From: Saprospiraceae bacterium UBA2365
GTDB taxonomy: Bacteria; Bacteroidota; Bacteroidia; Chitinophagales; Saprospiraceae
Assembly (NCBI GenBank): GCA_002344345.1
Contig: DDTL01000078.1
Coordinates: 31,093-36,811 of the forward strand
Reading direction: 5' to 3'
Length of the DNA: 5,719 bases
How positions within the stretch are numbered: the stretch's first letter is position 1; every line of letters begins with the position of its first letter. The notes beneath the pieces are model-generated. The model had not been told where the DNA came from and ran no database searches. It saw nothing but the letters and a program-made list of their open reading frames with translations. This document shows positions 4,996 through 5,719 of this stretch, piece by piece. A program made the translations under genes and the position numbers.

Positions 4996-5061
4996 ATGAA
5001 AAATTTTGTAGACCCTAATCAACTTGATTTCTTTGATCAAAAAATAAAAGATGAACATTAA
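4996..5061 (+). CDS. Possible 21-residue leader peptide overlapping the next gene
   Basis: The ATG lies 10 bases after the GTT of the cassette boundary. The frame reads MKNFVDPNQLDFFD, then a charged end and TAA at 5059-5061. The composition is protein-like rather than random. The stop overlaps the start of the downstream gene (ATG 5051) by 11 bases in the +1 frame, an arrangement suited to translational coupling. Alternatively, this was the N-terminus of the downstream protein and a frameshift separated the two, or the frame is chance. Confidence 0.35.
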   Translation: MKNFVDPNQLDFFDQKIKDEH

Positions 5062-5608
5062 AAACCTAAAAATGGTCTCGGTTGGACTGACAAAATTTAT
5101 CAAAAACAAAGATGGTGATTTGGTTCCTATACCATTAGAAATCCAACAAATTCAACCCGTAGCCGGAGAAGAGAATTTATTCAGTTATTATGCTCGAAAT
5201 TTTCTAAATAGTGCTGAAGCAATGAAAAACATGCTAATCCAAGAAGGTAATGGTCTTGAACTAGGCAATGTTCCAGCATTTTTATATTTACATGCATTAG
5301 AATTAATTTTGAAAGCTGAATTGTTTAATGTAGATAACCAAGGACTTGATTCAGATAGATTCGGACGAAAATATGGACACAATTTAAATTTGCTCTCACA
5401 AGAATTGGAAACTAACGGGGTTAATTGGAAAGAAAATCTCACCGCCGATGAAATTACATTAATTGCAAAAACAGGTGACGATTATAAGTCAAAGTTATAC
5501 AATTACGCTAACGGAATAGACCATTCAAATCATTTGAAAATTGATGTAATTTCTATAAGTAATATTGTAGATAAGATAATTGCAAACTTAGAGAATCACC
5601 ACACATAA
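5051..5608 (+). CDS. HEPN-like hypothetical protein, gene of cassette 3
   Basis: It encodes 185 residues. After a polar N-terminus with strand-like stretches (about 1-36), two helices stand out: FSYYARNFLNSAEAMKNML (44-62) and PAFLYLHALELILKAELF (75-92). These are followed by RKYGHNLNLLSQEL (106-119). A paired-helix pattern with an Ala-Leu-Glu-Leu-x-Leu-Lys-Ala helix and a later Y-G-H-x-L box resembles the HEPN-like helical fold of toxin and defence proteins. The catalytic HEPN motif Rx4-6H could be R103 to H110 (Rx6H), but this is weak, so ribonuclease activity is not claimed. The ATG at 5051 follows an A-rich leader and overlaps the small upstream frame. The TAA stop (5606-5608) lies inside the R''-like box of attC site C. 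No antitoxin gene follows. Confidence 0.75.
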   Translation: MNIKNLKMVSVGLTKFIKNKDGDLVPIPLEIQQIQPVAGEENLFSYYARNFLNSAEAMKNMLIQEGNGLELGNVPAFLYLHALELILKAELFNVDNQGLDSDRFGRKYGHNLNLLSQELETNGVNWKENLTADEITLIAKTGDDYKSKLYNYANGIDHSNHLKIDVISISNIVDKIIANLENHHT

Positions 5609-5668
5609 CAATAGCTATGATGATATTTTGGCTAACGCCAAAAACATCACATAGCCTTGCCGTTATTA
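5603..5668 (+). other. attC-like site C (66 bp), end of cassette 3
   Basis: ACATAAC (5603-5609) and GTTATTA (5662-5668) are the outer boxes. GCTATG (5614-5619) pairs with CATAGC (5650-5655), and TTTTGGC (5626-5632) pairs with GCCAAAA (5637-5643) around a four-base TAAC loop. It is the most complete hairpin of the three sites. Confidence 0.72.
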
Positions 5669-5719
5669 CAGCATTGGAGCCCGGCTTTTAAGTATTTTGG
5701 TGAAATCAAAAAAGATCAG
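5661..5719 (+). repeat. 58-bp repeat, copy 2: start of cassette 4, cut by the window end
   Basis: It begins at the same boundary bases as 4777 and ends at the same GATCAG where the window stops. The match probably continues outside the window, which would make cassette 4 a second copy of gene-less cassette 2. Confidence 0.85.

Noticed and set aside
4654..5668. Treating the three hairpins as ordinary transcription terminators
   Set aside because: They lack a U-tract after the stem, are imperfect with bulges, and share specific outer boxes and a GTTAT end. The 131-bp one is far too large for a terminator.

Overview
The window looks like accessory DNA from a member of the Bacteroidota. It is AT-rich, and most starts lack a Shine-Dalgarno sequence and sit behind A/T-rich leaders. 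It carries a four-helix-bundle (23S rRNA intervening-sequence type) gene, a small stand-alone GIY-YIG gene, and dispersed intergenic repeats of kinds I associate with that phylum. This is inference from style and gene content; no phylogenetic marker is present.

Layout. (1) 1-143: a 21-bp tandem repeat, probably the coiled-coil C-terminus of a protein that begins before the window. (2) 144-1906: mostly non-coding and repeat-littered, with one convincing gene, the minus-strand four-helix-bundle protein at 642-1004. At least six copies of an AAATCGTTAATC-type motif surround it in both orientations. (3) 1907-3926: a tyrosine recombinase gene of about 571 codons when reconstructed. It is interrupted by a 304-bp element (3488-3791) that consists almost entirely of one reverse-strand GIY-YIG nuclease gene and has 15-bp terminal inverted repeats. 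The insertion lies between the active-site His of the LGHA motif and the catalytic Tyr, so the recombinase is split exactly inside its catalytic centre. (4) 3927-5719: what looks like an integron-type cassette array pointing away from the recombinase. A candidate attI (GTTATC at 3953) is followed by cassette 1 (unknown 223-aa protein), cassette 2 (no convincing gene), cassette 3 (21-codon leader ORF overlapping a 185-aa HEPN-like protein), and the start of cassette 4. Three attC-like sites (4654-4784, 4928-4992, 5603-5668) end in a common GTTAT boundary and fold as imperfect hairpins around a GCTATG/CATAGC stem. The start of cassette 4 repeats the start of cassette 2, so a gene-less cassette appears to be present at least twice.

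How the parts fit together. The recombinase next to the array would be the natural candidate for moving the cassettes. It lacks the extra domain that defines IntI integrases and instead carries a long N-terminus with three diverged repeats. The window may therefore show an integron-like platform run by a non-IntI, Xer-like recombinase, currently disabled by a minimal GIY-YIG mobile element. The cassette structure and the interrupted gene are visible in the sequence. The functional link between this recombinase and these attC-like sites is inference.
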